Shown: one piece after another, positions 53,646-62,679 of the stretch
Layout: the number at the start of each line of letters is the position of its first letter
Position numbering within the stretch: the first letter of the stretch is position 1
DNA from: a bacterium
Lineage (GTDB): Bacteria; Zixibacteria; MSB-5A5; CAIYYT01
Length of the DNA stretch: 64,000 nucleotides
Assembly: GCA_016708315.1 (NCBI GenBank)
Contig: JADJGC010000010.1
Location: forward strand, 1 to 64,000
Reading direction: 5' to 3'
Position numbers and translations under genes: made by a program
Notes under the pieces: generated by a model
Told to the model about the DNA's origin: nothing
Databases searched by the model: none
The model's input: only the letters and a program-made list of their open reading frames with translations

Positions 53646-54605
53646 TTGTCCAAGTCCGGGCGACTGCTGGCGATATTAAATCTGATTCGCACCCACCACG
53701 CCATTACATCCTTAAAGCTTGCTGAAAAATGCGGTGTCTCGGAGCGCACGATCTTTCGCGACTTGGCGGCTCTCTGCGATGTTGGTGCGCCTGTCTATTA
53801 CGACAACGGCTATAAGCTTCTTCCGGGATTCTTCTTACCGCCGATCAATCTGTCTGTCGACGAGTATCTCACTTTCAAAGTCGCTCTTCTGGGATCACCG
53901 CTGAAATCGCTCAAGTCCCAAAGCGCCAACATCCATAGCCTCATCGCCAAGATCGACGTCGCCGTCAACAGCCACGTCCCGGAACAACTCAAGCGCCGCC
54001 GTCATACTCAGCAAATCTCCGTTCGCAATACGACCGACAATCGCACCGCCGACCTGACAATTCGTCTTCTGCAAAAAGCCGTCGACAACCACAGCGTCGT
54101 CACGTTTCGTTATGCCTCGGTTTCGTCCGGTACCGCACAGCGCGAGGTCAACCCGTACTTCATAGTCTTTCGCGGTCGCGCCTGGTATCTGCTCGCGTAC
54201 TGTCGCAAGCATCGCGAGATCCGCACTTTCCGCATCGACCGCATCACGCGCGTCAGCTTCACCGACCGCCAATTCGAACCCGATCCCAAGGTCAGCCCCG
54301 ATTCTTACTTTGCATCATCGTGGGAAGTCTATACCGGCACGCCTGTTTCCGTCAAGATTCACTTCCGTGGCAAAGCCGCCGCTGTCATATCCACCGGCCA
54401 GCGCCATCCCGATGAAACAGTCCGCCGTCTGCCGAATAAGTCTATCGAATATTCCGTTGCCGTCGCCGGAATCGAGGAAATCTCCCGTTGGATTGTCGGA
54501 TTCGGGGCAGACGCCACAGTTATCGAGCCGCCAAAATTGATAGCCCGCGTCAGGGAAATGGCTTCCGGAACCCTCGCAAACCATCCCGCTGGCCGCTCAA
54601 AGTAG
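53646..54605 (+). CDS. WYL-domain transcriptional regulator (YafY-like)
   Basis: 319 residues; TTG start at 53646 after GAGGTA. N-terminal HTH at about 1-60 (LLAILNLIRTHHAITSLKLA, SERTIFRDLAAL). The WYL domain at about 140-215 includes VNPYFIVFRGRAWYLLAYCR and IRTFRIDRI. The C-terminal WCX-like extension contains VKIHFRGKAAAVI and WIVGFGADATVIEPP. These regulators bind nucleic-acid or other ligands through the WYL pocket. It is divergent from the lipoprotein/M6 operon, separated by about 250 bases, so it may control it. Confidence 0.92.
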   Translation: MSKSGRLLAILNLIRTHHAITSLKLAEKCGVSERTIFRDLAALCDVGAPVYYDNGYKLLPGFFLPPINLSVDEYLTFKVALLGSPLKSLKSQSANIHSLIAKIDVAVNSHVPEQLKRRRHTQQISVRNTTDNRTADLTIRLLQKAVDNHSVVTFRYASVSSGTAQREVNPYFIVFRGRAWYLLAYCRKHREIRTFRIDRITRVSFTDRQFEPDPKVSPDSYFASSWEVYTGTPVSVKIHFRGKAAAVISTGQRHPDETVRRLPNKSIEYSVAVAGIEEISRWIVGFGADATVIEPPKLIARVREMASGTLANHPAGRSK

Positions 54606-54688
54606 TTGCCAGAACGCCGGTTTTTTGCTTATCTTCCAAAGCTACATTGGAATTTGATGATTTATAATATTTGTTTTTCGGAGGAAGA

Positions 54689-55249
54689 ATGATTTCTACC
54701 AGTGATTTCCGCATCGGCATGAAGATTGCGATTGAAGGCGAGCCGTATTACATAATCGACTTCCTGCGCTCGCAGACCGGTCGCGGTCGGGCCAACGTCT
54801 GGACCAAGCTCAAGAACATCAAGTCCGGTTCTGTCATCGAACGCACCTTCGGCTCAGGCGAAAACTTCAATATCCCTGACTTCGCACACAAGAAGACGCA
54901 GTACCTCTATACAAGCGATGAAGAATGGTACTTCATGGATGTCGAAAACTTCGAGCAGTTCTTCCTCAACAAAGAACAGATCGGCGACTACGCCCCGTAT
55001 CTCAAAGAGAACTCCGAATATGTCATTCTCTACTTCGAAGGAATGCCGATCAGCATCGACATGCCCAGCTCGGTCATCTTGCGTATCGTCGAGTGTGAAC
55101 CTGCTGTGCGCGGCGACACCGTTTCCAACATCACTAAGGCTGCCAAGGTCGAAACCGGTCTCGAAGTGAAAGTCCCGCCCTTCATCAAGGAAGGCGACCT
55201 CATCAAGATCGATACGCGTACCGGCAAATACCTCGAACGCGCCAATTAG
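54689..55249 (+). CDS. efp: Translation elongation factor P
   Basis: 186 residues from ATG 54689 with GGAGGAAG upstream; in-frame codons further upstream are not conserved. EF-P rescues ribosomes stalled at proline runs. Three OB/KOW-like domains are full length: FRIGMKIAIEGEPYYI at the start, ENSEYVILYFEGMPISIDMP in the middle, and PPFIKEGDLIKIDTRTGKYL at the end. The domain I loop reads RSQTGRGRA, so the residue at the position of the modified Lys34 of E. coli is Arg32. Arg at this tip is known for EarP-rhamnosylated EF-P of some proteobacteria; no earP is seen here. The gene is 9 bases upstream of the RNase H gene. Confidence 0.95.
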   Translation: MISTSDFRIGMKIAIEGEPYYIIDFLRSQTGRGRANVWTKLKNIKSGSVIERTFGSGENFNIPDFAHKKTQYLYTSDEEWYFMDVENFEQFFLNKEQIGDYAPYLKENSEYVILYFEGMPISIDMPSSVILRIVECEPAVRGDTVSNITKAAKVETGLEVKVPPFIKEGDLIKIDTRTGKYLERAN

Positions 55250-55258
55250 GACACGCAG

Positions 55259-55918
55259 TTGAGCGATTACATCGCCGGTGTCGATGAATCCGGCAAAGGG
55301 GACTATTTCGGGCCATTGGTTATTGCGGCTGCCGCGGTCGGCGATCTGGAGAAGCCGATCCTGATGGACTTGTATGTGCGCGATTCGAAAAAAATGACCG
55401 ATTCGCGAATTCTCACCGTGGCGCGTACAATTAAAGAACAAGTACCACACGACCTGGTGGTAGTTATGCCCGACCGCTACAACGATCTCTATCAGAAGAT
55501 TGGCAACCTCAACAAGTTACTCGCGTGGGGACATGCTCGCGCCATTGAGAACCTGCTCGGCAAGGTCGAATGCGCAACGGTAATTAGCGACCAATTCGCC
55601 AACGCCAACGTTCTCGAAAGAGCGCTAATGGAAAAGGGTCGCAAAGTCGAACTAATACAGCAGGTGCGCGGCGAATCGGAATTGGCCGTTGCGACGGCTT
55701 CGGTTCTCGCCCGCGCCGAATTTCTGATCGCGATGGATCGCCTCAGCCGCGAATTCGATCTGACCTTACCCAAAGGTGGCGGGTCACTGGTCGATACCGC
55801 TGGCGTGAAATTTATTCGCAAGCACGGCGTTGAGGCTATGCGCCGCGTGGCTAAACTTCATTTTAAGAACACGATGAAGATCAATGAACAATTGGAACGA
55901 ACTACTAAATCGAATTAG
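55259..55918 (+). CDS. rnhC: Ribonuclease HIII, lacking the N-terminal domain
   Basis: 219 residues; TTG start at 55259. The RNase HII/HIII fold cuts RNA in RNA-DNA hybrids. GVDESGKGDYFGPLV (Asp9, Glu10) is the HIII-type signature (GKG rather than the GRG of HII). Further acidic positions are in VISDQF and VRGESELAVATASVLAR. Typical RNase HIII has an N-terminal TBP-like substrate-binding domain of about 80 residues, absent here: the frame starts directly at the catalytic core, only nine bases after efp. The 3' end overlaps the next gene by 35 bases. Confidence 0.88.
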   Translation: MSDYIAGVDESGKGDYFGPLVIAAAAVGDLEKPILMDLYVRDSKKMTDSRILTVARTIKEQVPHDLVVVMPDRYNDLYQKIGNLNKLLAWGHARAIENLLGKVECATVISDQFANANVLERALMEKGRKVELIQQVRGESELAVATASVLARAEFLIAMDRLSREFDLTLPKGGGSLVDTAGVKFIRKHGVEAMRRVAKLHFKNTMKINEQLERTTKSN

Positions 55919-56726
55919 AGCCGACCGACAGCGCGGTTCATCGCACCTCTATCAGCAAACTCTGGACATCATCGCCAAAGCCGCACTCGACTCGGGCATC
56001 ACGAATCGCTCCGAGATCGGCGCAATAATCCAGTCAGTCTATCAGGCCCAGCCCGCGATGGCGCCGTTTCACTATCTGGCGCATCGACTCGAAAGCGTCA
56101 TTGACGGCCCCGAAAGCGACATCACCGCTCGCGTCATCTCGCTCATCGACGAACTCAAGCGTGCCGCACAACTGGCAGGGGAGAGGATCGCCGGCAACTT
56201 CGAGCGCTTCAATCTCTCGCCTCGCTCCGTCATGCTCCACAGCAATTCCGCAACCGTCCGCGAACTGATTTGTCAATGCTTCAATCATCAGACAACAATC
56301 TTCCTCTCGGAAGCTCGCCCCGATCTCGAAGGTTTGCTTTTGGCCGGTGATCTCGTTATCGAAGGATTCGTCGTGAAGACCTTTGTTGACGACGCTCGCG
56401 CCGCTGTTATGAAGGACGTCGATCTGGTTGTCATCGGTGCCGACTGGGTTTCCGAAACCGATTTCACCAACAAAATTGGCACCTACTCGCTGGCATTGAC
56501 CGCGCGCGAACTTGGCAAACCGGTGTATGTTGCCGCCGACCGCACGAAATTCGTCTCGCGCAGTTCCCGCGTATCGCTTTCGCCTTCGTTGGCGTTTGCG
56601 GACACCTTCTATCAGGATCAGCTTTTCGAAGAGACTCCCAATCAGCTCGTCACCTCATTCGTGACTGATTCCGGAATTCTCACGCCGCAGCAGACGGCGT
56701 TTCAATTCGAAACCATCCGCGGCTGA
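55884..56726 (+). CDS. eIF-2B alpha/beta/delta-family protein
   Basis: 280 residues; ATG 55884 lies inside the end of the RNase H gene. The family includes methylthioribose-1-phosphate isomerase, ribose-1,5-bisphosphate isomerase and eIF-2B subunits. Visible marks: helical N-terminus, MLHSNSATVRELI (phosphate-binding region), LSEARPDLEGLLLA, DLVVIGADWV, then NKIGTYSLALTARELGKPVYV. It lacks the N-terminal extension of MtnA and is short for the family (usually 300-350). Sugar-phosphate isomerase is the best guess; the substrate is unknown. Confidence 0.85.
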   Translation: MNNWNELLNRIRADRQRGSSHLYQQTLDIIAKAALDSGITNRSEIGAIIQSVYQAQPAMAPFHYLAHRLESVIDGPESDITARVISLIDELKRAAQLAGERIAGNFERFNLSPRSVMLHSNSATVRELICQCFNHQTTIFLSEARPDLEGLLLAGDLVIEGFVVKTFVDDARAAVMKDVDLVVIGADWVSETDFTNKIGTYSLALTARELGKPVYVAADRTKFVSRSSRVSLSPSLAFADTFYQDQLFEETPNQLVTSFVTDSGILTPQQTAFQFETIRG

Positions 56727-56836
56727 TGCGCTAATCCCGGCGCAGACTTCGATTTCCCCCGTCAATCGCTTCAAAGAAGCACACTCCTGTCGATAACAAT
56801 TACATAAGATAATTTTCTCACCGGGAGAGGCTCAAG

Positions 56837-58855
56837 GTGTCGCAATATTTGTACTTGGTTCTGTTGGTGATGACGAGCTACGGCTTGTCGCGTTCGCGCG
56901 AACGTCTTTTCGGCGACTCGCCGGAAACGTACAACAAACTCATGGCCGGATTGGTTTCATGGGGACTGCTGTTACTACTCACTTCGATTGCCAATAGCGA
57001 TTTAATCAATAAAATTCCGATACTCTCCGACGCACAATATCGCTACCCACTCGAAGCGCTGCTTCTCGTCGCAGGCGGCACGTTCATCGTCTCTGCCATA
57101 TTCACCTGGCTGCCGCGTTTGATCGCCGCGCGTGAAACAACAAGCGCACTGCAGGCACGTTCAGACTACACTTCGGAAATGACCCGCATTCTCAAAGCCA
57201 ATTCGCGCGACATGCACCAACTCCAACACGCAGTTGCCCGTTTGCTCAAGTTCACTTCTGTCGATACGATCCGCGTCAACAAGCCGATTATCGACCCTGA
57301 CCCGGTTGTCAACACTGGTTTGGAGAATCGCCTCTCGCAGTTCTATGATGTTCTCTCGGAAGGCAACTACGTATTTCTTTCCGAAGGATTCGGACATCAC
57401 ACAACGCCGGTCGCGCTTATGCCGATCAGGGTTGATCAGGAAGGCGTTGATGCCATCCTCGGGCTCTGGACAAGTGCCGATGTCGTCACAGATTCGTTGC
57501 TGGACAATCTCCAACTCACGACTGATGTGCTAATGATTGGCGGATTTGCATCCGGTGTCGAACACGAATCCAACGATCCATACGAATCACTGTTCAACTC
57601 ACTGCGCGTCGACCTCATGGATGCTGACCGCATCTCTGACCACATCCGGCAAATCTACGACAGATTGCGGGAGCGTATCGACTTCAGCATCCTGCGCATT
57701 GCAGTCTTTGACCCGCGTGGCTACAACGTCACTCAGCATTGTCTCGGGGTAGGGAAGAACCTCCTCACTGATCGCGACCGCTCAATCAGTACCCTGAAAA
57801 CGCAACTTGGCGCGCTCTTCAGTGAGCCGCAGTTGGCATTCTGTGACGATTTGCAGGGAAGTGCCTACGAGGACGACAACTGGCTCGCCTCTTGTGGCGC
57901 CCGCTGTGCCGTCACCATTCCCCTGATCTCCAATAACACTGTGGTCGCAGCAGTAACTCTTGCATCGACCACTAACTCTTTGTCGCGCGAATTCGGCGAA
58001 AGAATTGCCCCCGCGCTAACGGAAGTTCTGTTGTCGCTGGTCAAGCAAGACCTCATGGCACAGCAATTGGTCGCTTACAATCGCCAAATTCTCAATCTCA
58101 CCGGCGCCTTGAAAACAGTAGTATCAGGCGGTGACACTAAGGTCATGTTGCAGGAACTGCTGGAGCTTCTGGTCAAGAAAGTCCCGACCACCTATTGCCG
58201 CATGTGGCGCTACCACCCTGAAACCGAATCACTCGAGTTCGTCGCCGATTCGCGCAGTCGCGATATTGGCGAACAAGCGCCGGCGCAGTCGACCATCGCA
58301 CTCGATCGCGTTCACTGGCACAGACAGGCCGTAATCACTGGCCGCGTGATGGTGATTAATCAGCGCGAAACACGCACGCAAATGGACGAGGATGAAGAAT
58401 CGCTCGCTCTCATCGCCGGCACTCGTTCGGCCCTGATTATCCCGTTGATGAGCGGTTCAAGAACTATCGGCGTCATCTCACTTGCGGAACTGCGCTGTTG
58501 GGAACGCAACAATTTCTCGCTCTCCGAAACGCTCTTCTCGCGTGCCCTTGCAAACATCATCGCGCAGGTGCTGGCCAATCATATCAACAGCGAAGAGACT
58601 CAAACCTTGCGCCGTCAAGTTTCTGTCATGCAGCAGCGCAACATCGCCGGCGAGTTGTTCGCCGAACTCCCGATGCGTCTCTCGACACCGTTGACATCGA
58701 TTATGGCGCGCACTGATCAGTTGATGAATTCCGTAGCGGTCAAGGACGAAGCTGCTTCTGTGCATCTCTTGGCGATCAAACGCCAAACCGAGAAGATCGT
58801 CACCGAAGTCCGCAACATCCAGGACATCCGCCGCGGCATGCAAACGACCATTTAG
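56837..58855 (+). CDS. Membrane sensor with GAF domains and degenerate HisKA-like end
   Basis: 672 residues. There are two or three membrane helices in the first 95 residues (LYLVLLVMTSYGL, LVSWGLLLLLTSIAN, LLLVAGGTFIVSAIFTWLP). GAF-like domains follow at about 100-240, 260-395 (FSILRIAVFDPRG, AVTIPLISNNTVVAAVTLAS) and 415-580 (RMWRYHPETESLEFVADSRS, SALIIPLMSGSRTIGVISLA). The last 70 residues resemble a HisKA dimerisation helix pair (MRLSTPLTSIMARTDQLMNS), but the phosphorylatable His is replaced by Met and no ATPase domain follows. It probably senses signals and acts through partners rather than as a kinase. Start GTG 56837 follows GGGAGAGG. Confidence 0.8.
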   Translation: MSQYLYLVLLVMTSYGLSRSRERLFGDSPETYNKLMAGLVSWGLLLLLTSIANSDLINKIPILSDAQYRYPLEALLLVAGGTFIVSAIFTWLPRLIAARETTSALQARSDYTSEMTRILKANSRDMHQLQHAVARLLKFTSVDTIRVNKPIIDPDPVVNTGLENRLSQFYDVLSEGNYVFLSEGFGHHTTPVALMPIRVDQEGVDAILGLWTSADVVTDSLLDNLQLTTDVLMIGGFASGVEHESNDPYESLFNSLRVDLMDADRISDHIRQIYDRLRERIDFSILRIAVFDPRGYNVTQHCLGVGKNLLTDRDRSISTLKTQLGALFSEPQLAFCDDLQGSAYEDDNWLASCGARCAVTIPLISNNTVVAAVTLASTTNSLSREFGERIAPALTEVLLSLVKQDLMAQQLVAYNRQILNLTGALKTVVSGGDTKVMLQELLELLVKKVPTTYCRMWRYHPETESLEFVADSRSRDIGEQAPAQSTIALDRVHWHRQAVITGRVMVINQRETRTQMDEDEESLALIAGTRSALIIPLMSGSRTIGVISLAELRCWERNNFSLSETLFSRALANIIAQVLANHINSEETQTLRRQVSVMQQRNIAGELFAELPMRLSTPLTSIMARTDQLMNSVAVKDEAASVHLLAIKRQTEKIVTEVRNIQDIRRGMQTTI

Positions 58856-59340
58856 TAGCTTTATCTCTGCATTGGTGCCCCACCGCTTGCGGTGGGATTC
58901 TTCTACTCGAGCATCTCAGTTACTCCACTTAGCGAAGGACGTAAGGGGGCGTGTCGAAGCATGTAGACGATCACTTATTGGGGGGGTTGCTCCGTTGAAT
59001 GGAGGGGTGGCCCAAGCCGAAGAATGAGGCTTGGAGACGGGGTCCTTATCCTGCCCGTTGAACACATCTGTCCTGGGAAGCCTTGTCATTCCCGCTGGAA
59101 GGGAGAGGGCATGGTGAGGGCGCCATTCGCCTACTGATTGTGCGCGGCAGACGTCCTGAGGCTCTCTCATAAGTCAAGACCGAGTTAGGTGCCCCACCGC
59201 TTGCGGTGGGATTCATCTAATCGTGCATCGTAGTTATTCCCCTTAGCAAAGGGGGCAAGGGGGTTGTGTAGTTCATATGCTTGGAAAGCAATCTGTGCGC
59301 TGCAAACGTCCTCGGCTGCCCGCTCTTAAGGACAGGGCGC
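58856..59340. repeat. Repeat-rich intergenic stretch with a 27-bp direct repeat
   Basis: A 27-base sequence beginning GGTGCCCCACCGCTTGCGGT, which folds on CCCACCGC/GCGGTGGG, occurs identically at 58874-58900 and 59188-59214, about 314 bases apart. Flanking bases (about 30 on the right) are also similar, ending in an AGTTACTCC/AGTTATTCC piece. A CCCCTTAGCAAAGGGG repeat lies at 59231-59270. No gene is supported. Confidence 0.7.
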
Positions 59341-60657
59341 TTAAACAACCCGTCCCTTTTCCGGATTCGGATCTTTCCCTCTTTTCAAAACTATAATCGG
59401 CGCCTCTGTCGGACATCCCAATCGAAACGGAAACCAATGTCCCACTCCGCTTGAAGTGTACACCTGCGAATTGCCTTTCTTATATTGTCCCCAAACATAT
59501 CGTTCGCCGCCCCATTCATTGAAGATCGGCTCGCCCATAAAACCTATCTGGCATCCATGCGTGTGTCCGGAAAGCGTAAGTTGAACACCCCGCTCAATCG
59601 CCGTATCAAATCCGCTCGGGCGGTGGCTCATCACTACCTTGAAACTGTCGCTGCTCGACTGGTCCAGTGCCCGGTCAAACGTATTGCGCAGAAAATCGTC
59701 ATATCGATCACCCATACGCCGTGGATCATCCGCACCGCCGACATACAATTCTGCCTTGCCAACCTTGATCGCAACACCGCGATCAATCAGCATCGGCACA
59801 CTGCTCTTGTCAAACGCCGCAATAACTTCCGGCGCCCCGCGATAGTAATCGTGATTACCCATCGAAGCGTACGCGCCATACTTCGCCTTGAGCTGTTCCA
59901 CCAATTTGATGCAATCAGGCAGCATCGTCAAATCATCCGCAATATCGCCGGAGAAAAGCAGAATGTCCGGCTTAAACGGCTCGGCCTTCAACATCAACGC
60001 AGCAATATCATCATTGTCCACGTAAGGACCGAGATGACTATCCGACACATGAAATATCTTGAACCCATCGAGATCAGGGGGAAGGTCTTCATAATAGAAT
60101 GGTATCTCGCGCACATCTACGCCCGAGAAAGCCTTCGTCATTCCTCCCGATCCAAGCGCTACTGCACCCACCGGAAACATCGCTGCCGCGCCCTGAAGCA
60201 CCAATCGGCGCTGCCGCGATTTCGGCTCATCGTGCTGTGTGTGTCCCTTTTTCTCGCGATTCTTCGTAATGAAATGCATGATCGTATTGATCACACCCGA
60301 AAAGGGAAGTGACACCAACAGCGCAAAATTCAGCACCGCCGCAATGGTTGTCATCGTCGCGAAAACATAAATCAACGCTGTGCTGAATTTAAGATAGACC
60401 AGTATTGCCCAGCCAAGTGCCGAAGCAAAAGTAAACACCAGTATCCCCAGCGACAACCGCTTAACCGTGCGATTGCGCCACCAAATCGTATTGAGGACGC
60501 GCATCAGCAGTACCTGCCCGAGGCCAAGTACCAGCACAAATGCACCGGCTCCCAATGCTAAATAGAATTGCCTCACGTTAGTATCATAACCCTCAACCCC
60601 GCCATTGGTTCCTGTGCTAATATTACGGAATGTTGCTAAGTAAAGATGCAACGTCAA
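59341..60657 (-). CDS. Membrane-anchored metallophosphoesterase (YkuE/YaeI-like)
   Basis: 438 residues. Four N-terminal membrane helices (GAFVLVLGLGQVLLM, LGILVFTFASALGWAILVYL, ALIYVFATMTTIAAVLNFAL and ALLVSLPFSGVI), then a linker with RQRRLVLQG resembling a twin-arginine start, then the calcineurin-like phosphoesterase: FHVSDSHLGPY, LFSGDIADD, GNHDYYRG, VVMSHRP, LSGHTHGCQIG. All metal ligands are present. Related enzymes hydrolyse lipid A precursors or other phosphodiesters at membranes; the substrate here is unknown. Confidence 0.9.
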   Translation of the reverse strand: MTLHLYLATFRNISTGTNGGVEGYDTNVRQFYLALGAGAFVLVLGLGQVLLMRVLNTIWWRNRTVKRLSLGILVFTFASALGWAILVYLKFSTALIYVFATMTTIAAVLNFALLVSLPFSGVINTIMHFITKNREKKGHTQHDEPKSRQRRLVLQGAAAMFPVGAVALGSGGMTKAFSGVDVREIPFYYEDLPPDLDGFKIFHVSDSHLGPYVDNDDIAALMLKAEPFKPDILLFSGDIADDLTMLPDCIKLVEQLKAKYGAYASMGNHDYYRGAPEVIAAFDKSSVPMLIDRGVAIKVGKAELYVGGADDPRRMGDRYDDFLRNTFDRALDQSSSDSFKVVMSHRPSGFDTAIERGVQLTLSGHTHGCQIGFMGEPIFNEWGGERYVWGQYKKGNSQVYTSSGVGHWFPFRLGCPTEAPIIVLKRGKDPNPEKGRVV

Positions 60658-61092
60658 TCAAGAAGTTCACTGCTCTTGGTGTTCAGACTTCCACCGTCTT
60701 CCCGCGAAGCGGAATCCGGGGAGAGTTGGAACCTGGCTCGTAGTTGAAAGGACGACTTCAAAAGGCTTCGTGCGCGGCAGCCTCTCCTCGTCTGCCCGGT
60801 TCTTCAATTGATCCGGCTTCACCGATCAGGACGACTGATTCGATGTCGCTTCGTAGGGGCGCGGTTACCGCGCCCGGTGTCTTACCGGCGAAGGTTGAGC
60901 CTCTGAGAATTTCCCCTTAGGCGGGGCCGATATCCAGATACTGAGGAGTAATCCAAGGGTAAAGGCACCTCCGCTCAATTCCCCTCTTGAGAGGGGTGCC
61001 TTGAGAGCGCGAGGAACGAGCGCACTCAAGGCGGGGTGTGTCTTCCGACCATTCACGAATTCCATTCGCAGTAGAGGGGCTGCGGTGAGGGC
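60658..61092. repeat. Repeat-rich intergenic stretch
   Basis: Contains a GTAGGGGCGCGGTTACCGCG hairpin (60853-60878, partner of 6983-7008) and a TCCCCTCTTGAGAGGGGTGC repeat (60976-61044, partner of 3021-3086). No gene or clear promoter. Confidence 0.6.
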
Positions 61093-62022
61093 CTAATAAT
61101 GCGCCAAATGCCCCGGCACATAACGGCTCGAATCCGAAAACCGCTCGCTCGCCATCACAACCGTCGCTTCCTCAATATGGAACCCCGACTGCAATAGCGA
61201 CTGCACCACTTCGACATTTTCGCCATTCACGAAAATCAACTGACGCGCCTGCCCAATCTCAAGTCCATAATTCACTGACATCGCCAATATCGACGACAAA
61301 TACTCAGGCTTCGTCGCCGCAACCGGACCAATTCGTGCCGTCGCCCCGACAACGCTGTATCCCACCAGCGTTTTGTCATCATAAAACGCCAACTGTGTGT
61401 GCTTATCGTCGCCTGTCCAGAAGAAATGCTCCTCCGGTCGTGCCGTCCCGCGTACTTTGATATCAAGTTTCGTCAATCGATTGATCAGCTTATGCGTCGT
61501 CACAACTTGCATCGTCAGTCGCATTTTCGGCTTGATCGGCGCGGGTTTCTTATCACCTTTCCAATCACGGGTCATCACCAACAGTGCGATCTGCGGCGTC
61601 ATTCCCATCTTGCTGTAAATCGCCAGCGCCTGCGGGTTGTACGCAAATGTCGACAGCGCCCAGCGCGTGATCTCGCCATTCTTGCGGCCATAATCCATCG
61701 CCAGCTTCAACAATTTCTGGCCGACTCCTGTCGACTGATATTGCGGATCAACGAAGAGATACGCCAGATACCATTCATTTCCTCGTATCAACGCCTGCGT
61801 AAATCCGACAATCGCACCTTTGGCATTTAGCGCAACGTAGGACGCTTCCGGATCAACCTTGCGAAAATGAATCATCGTAGGGTCAGCGCTGGTCGCAGTG
61901 AACTTGAACGGCTTCTTGCCGCTCCTCTTGAACAAATCATTCATTGTGCGGGCAATCATCTGCCAGCATTCGAACAAATCGCTTTCGCGCGTTCGGCGGA
62001 CGGTAACTTTGAGCTTTTTCAT
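61093..62022 (-). CDS. GNAT-family acetyltransferase
   Basis: 309 residues from ATG 62022; a TTG two codons earlier is also possible. The first half is a standard GNAT fold: VTVRRTRESDLFECWQMI, EWYLAYLFVDPQYQSTGVGQ, with the acetyl-CoA loop QSTGVGQKLL, and ALAIYSKMGM at its end. The second half (about 165-309) looks like a second, diverged GNAT-like domain (HTQLAFYDDKTLVGYSVVGA). The substrate is unknown. Confidence 0.85.
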   Translation of the reverse strand: MKKLKVTVRRTRESDLFECWQMIARTMNDLFKRSGKKPFKFTATSADPTMIHFRKVDPEASYVALNAKGAIVGFTQALIRGNEWYLAYLFVDPQYQSTGVGQKLLKLAMDYGRKNGEITRWALSTFAYNPQALAIYSKMGMTPQIALLVMTRDWKGDKKPAPIKPKMRLTMQVVTTHKLINRLTKLDIKVRGTARPEEHFFWTGDDKHTQLAFYDDKTLVGYSVVGATARIGPVAATKPEYLSSILAMSVNYGLEIGQARQLIFVNGENVEVVQSLLQSGFHIEEATVVMASERFSDSSRYVPGHLAHY

Positions 62023-62161
62023 ACACAAATTCTATCACCGGCGCCGTCTCGCTCCAACTAAAAACACTCAATGTTTTTGCGGGAAAATCGCAGTTTTAAT
62101 ACAGTTTTTAGTTTGACACTTTTGCGTTTTAGCCGTACTTTAAAGGCTAATTAGGAACGCT

Positions 62162-62668
62162 ATGCTAACTGACCCTGTACTAGTCGTCAATCAGAACTAC
62201 GAGCCGTTGGTCACCACCAGCGTTAAGAGAGCTATTGTCTTGGTTTATCTCGGAAAAGCGTCACTCGTCGAAAGCCGCAACGGACATCGCGTCCGCTCGG
62301 TCTCGCGTTCGGTCGAAGAACCCTCTATCGTCCGGCTCGAGTTATACGCCCGCGTTCCTTATCGCCAGGTCATGCTCAATCGCAAGAACGTCATCAAACG
62401 CGACAACGGCGTCTGCCAGTACTGCGGCACGACCCACGGCAATATGACCGTCGACCACGTCATTCCCACCGTTCGCGGCGGCGCCGACGCCTGGGACAAC
62501 CTCGTCTGTGCCTGCGAACGCTGCAATAACAAGAAGGGCAACCGCACGCCCGATGAGGCTGGCATGCCGCTCGCCAATCGTCCGCGCAAGCCCAGCCACC
62601 TCACCTTTATCCGCCAGCTCGTTCGCAAAGGCGACGAAGTCTGGAAAAAATATCTCTTCGTTGGGTAG
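62162..62668 (+). CDS. HNH endonuclease-family protein
   Basis: 168 residues. The C-terminal half is an HNH/McrA-type fold with two zinc CxxC pairs: CQYCG and CERCN, and the catalytic stretch TVDHVIPTVRGGADAWDNLV followed by KKGNRTPDEAG. The N-terminal half (VLVVNQNYEPLVTTSVKRAI) is the standard lead of this widely conserved bacterial HNH family. It ends 11 bases before trpS. The cellular role of the family is unknown. Confidence 0.92.
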   Translation: MLTDPVLVVNQNYEPLVTTSVKRAIVLVYLGKASLVESRNGHRVRSVSRSVEEPSIVRLELYARVPYRQVMLNRKNVIKRDNGVCQYCGTTHGNMTVDHVIPTVRGGADAWDNLVCACERCNNKKGNRTPDEAGMPLANRPRKPSHLTFIRQLVRKGDEVWKKYLFVG

Positions 62669-62679
62669 AACTAATCAAC

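Noticed and set aside
59485..60312. Long plus-strand ORF (275 codons) opposite the metallophosphoesterase gene
   Set aside because: The minus-strand frame has all phosphoesterase motifs. The plus-strand text is basic and low in family pattern, a codon-bias shadow.
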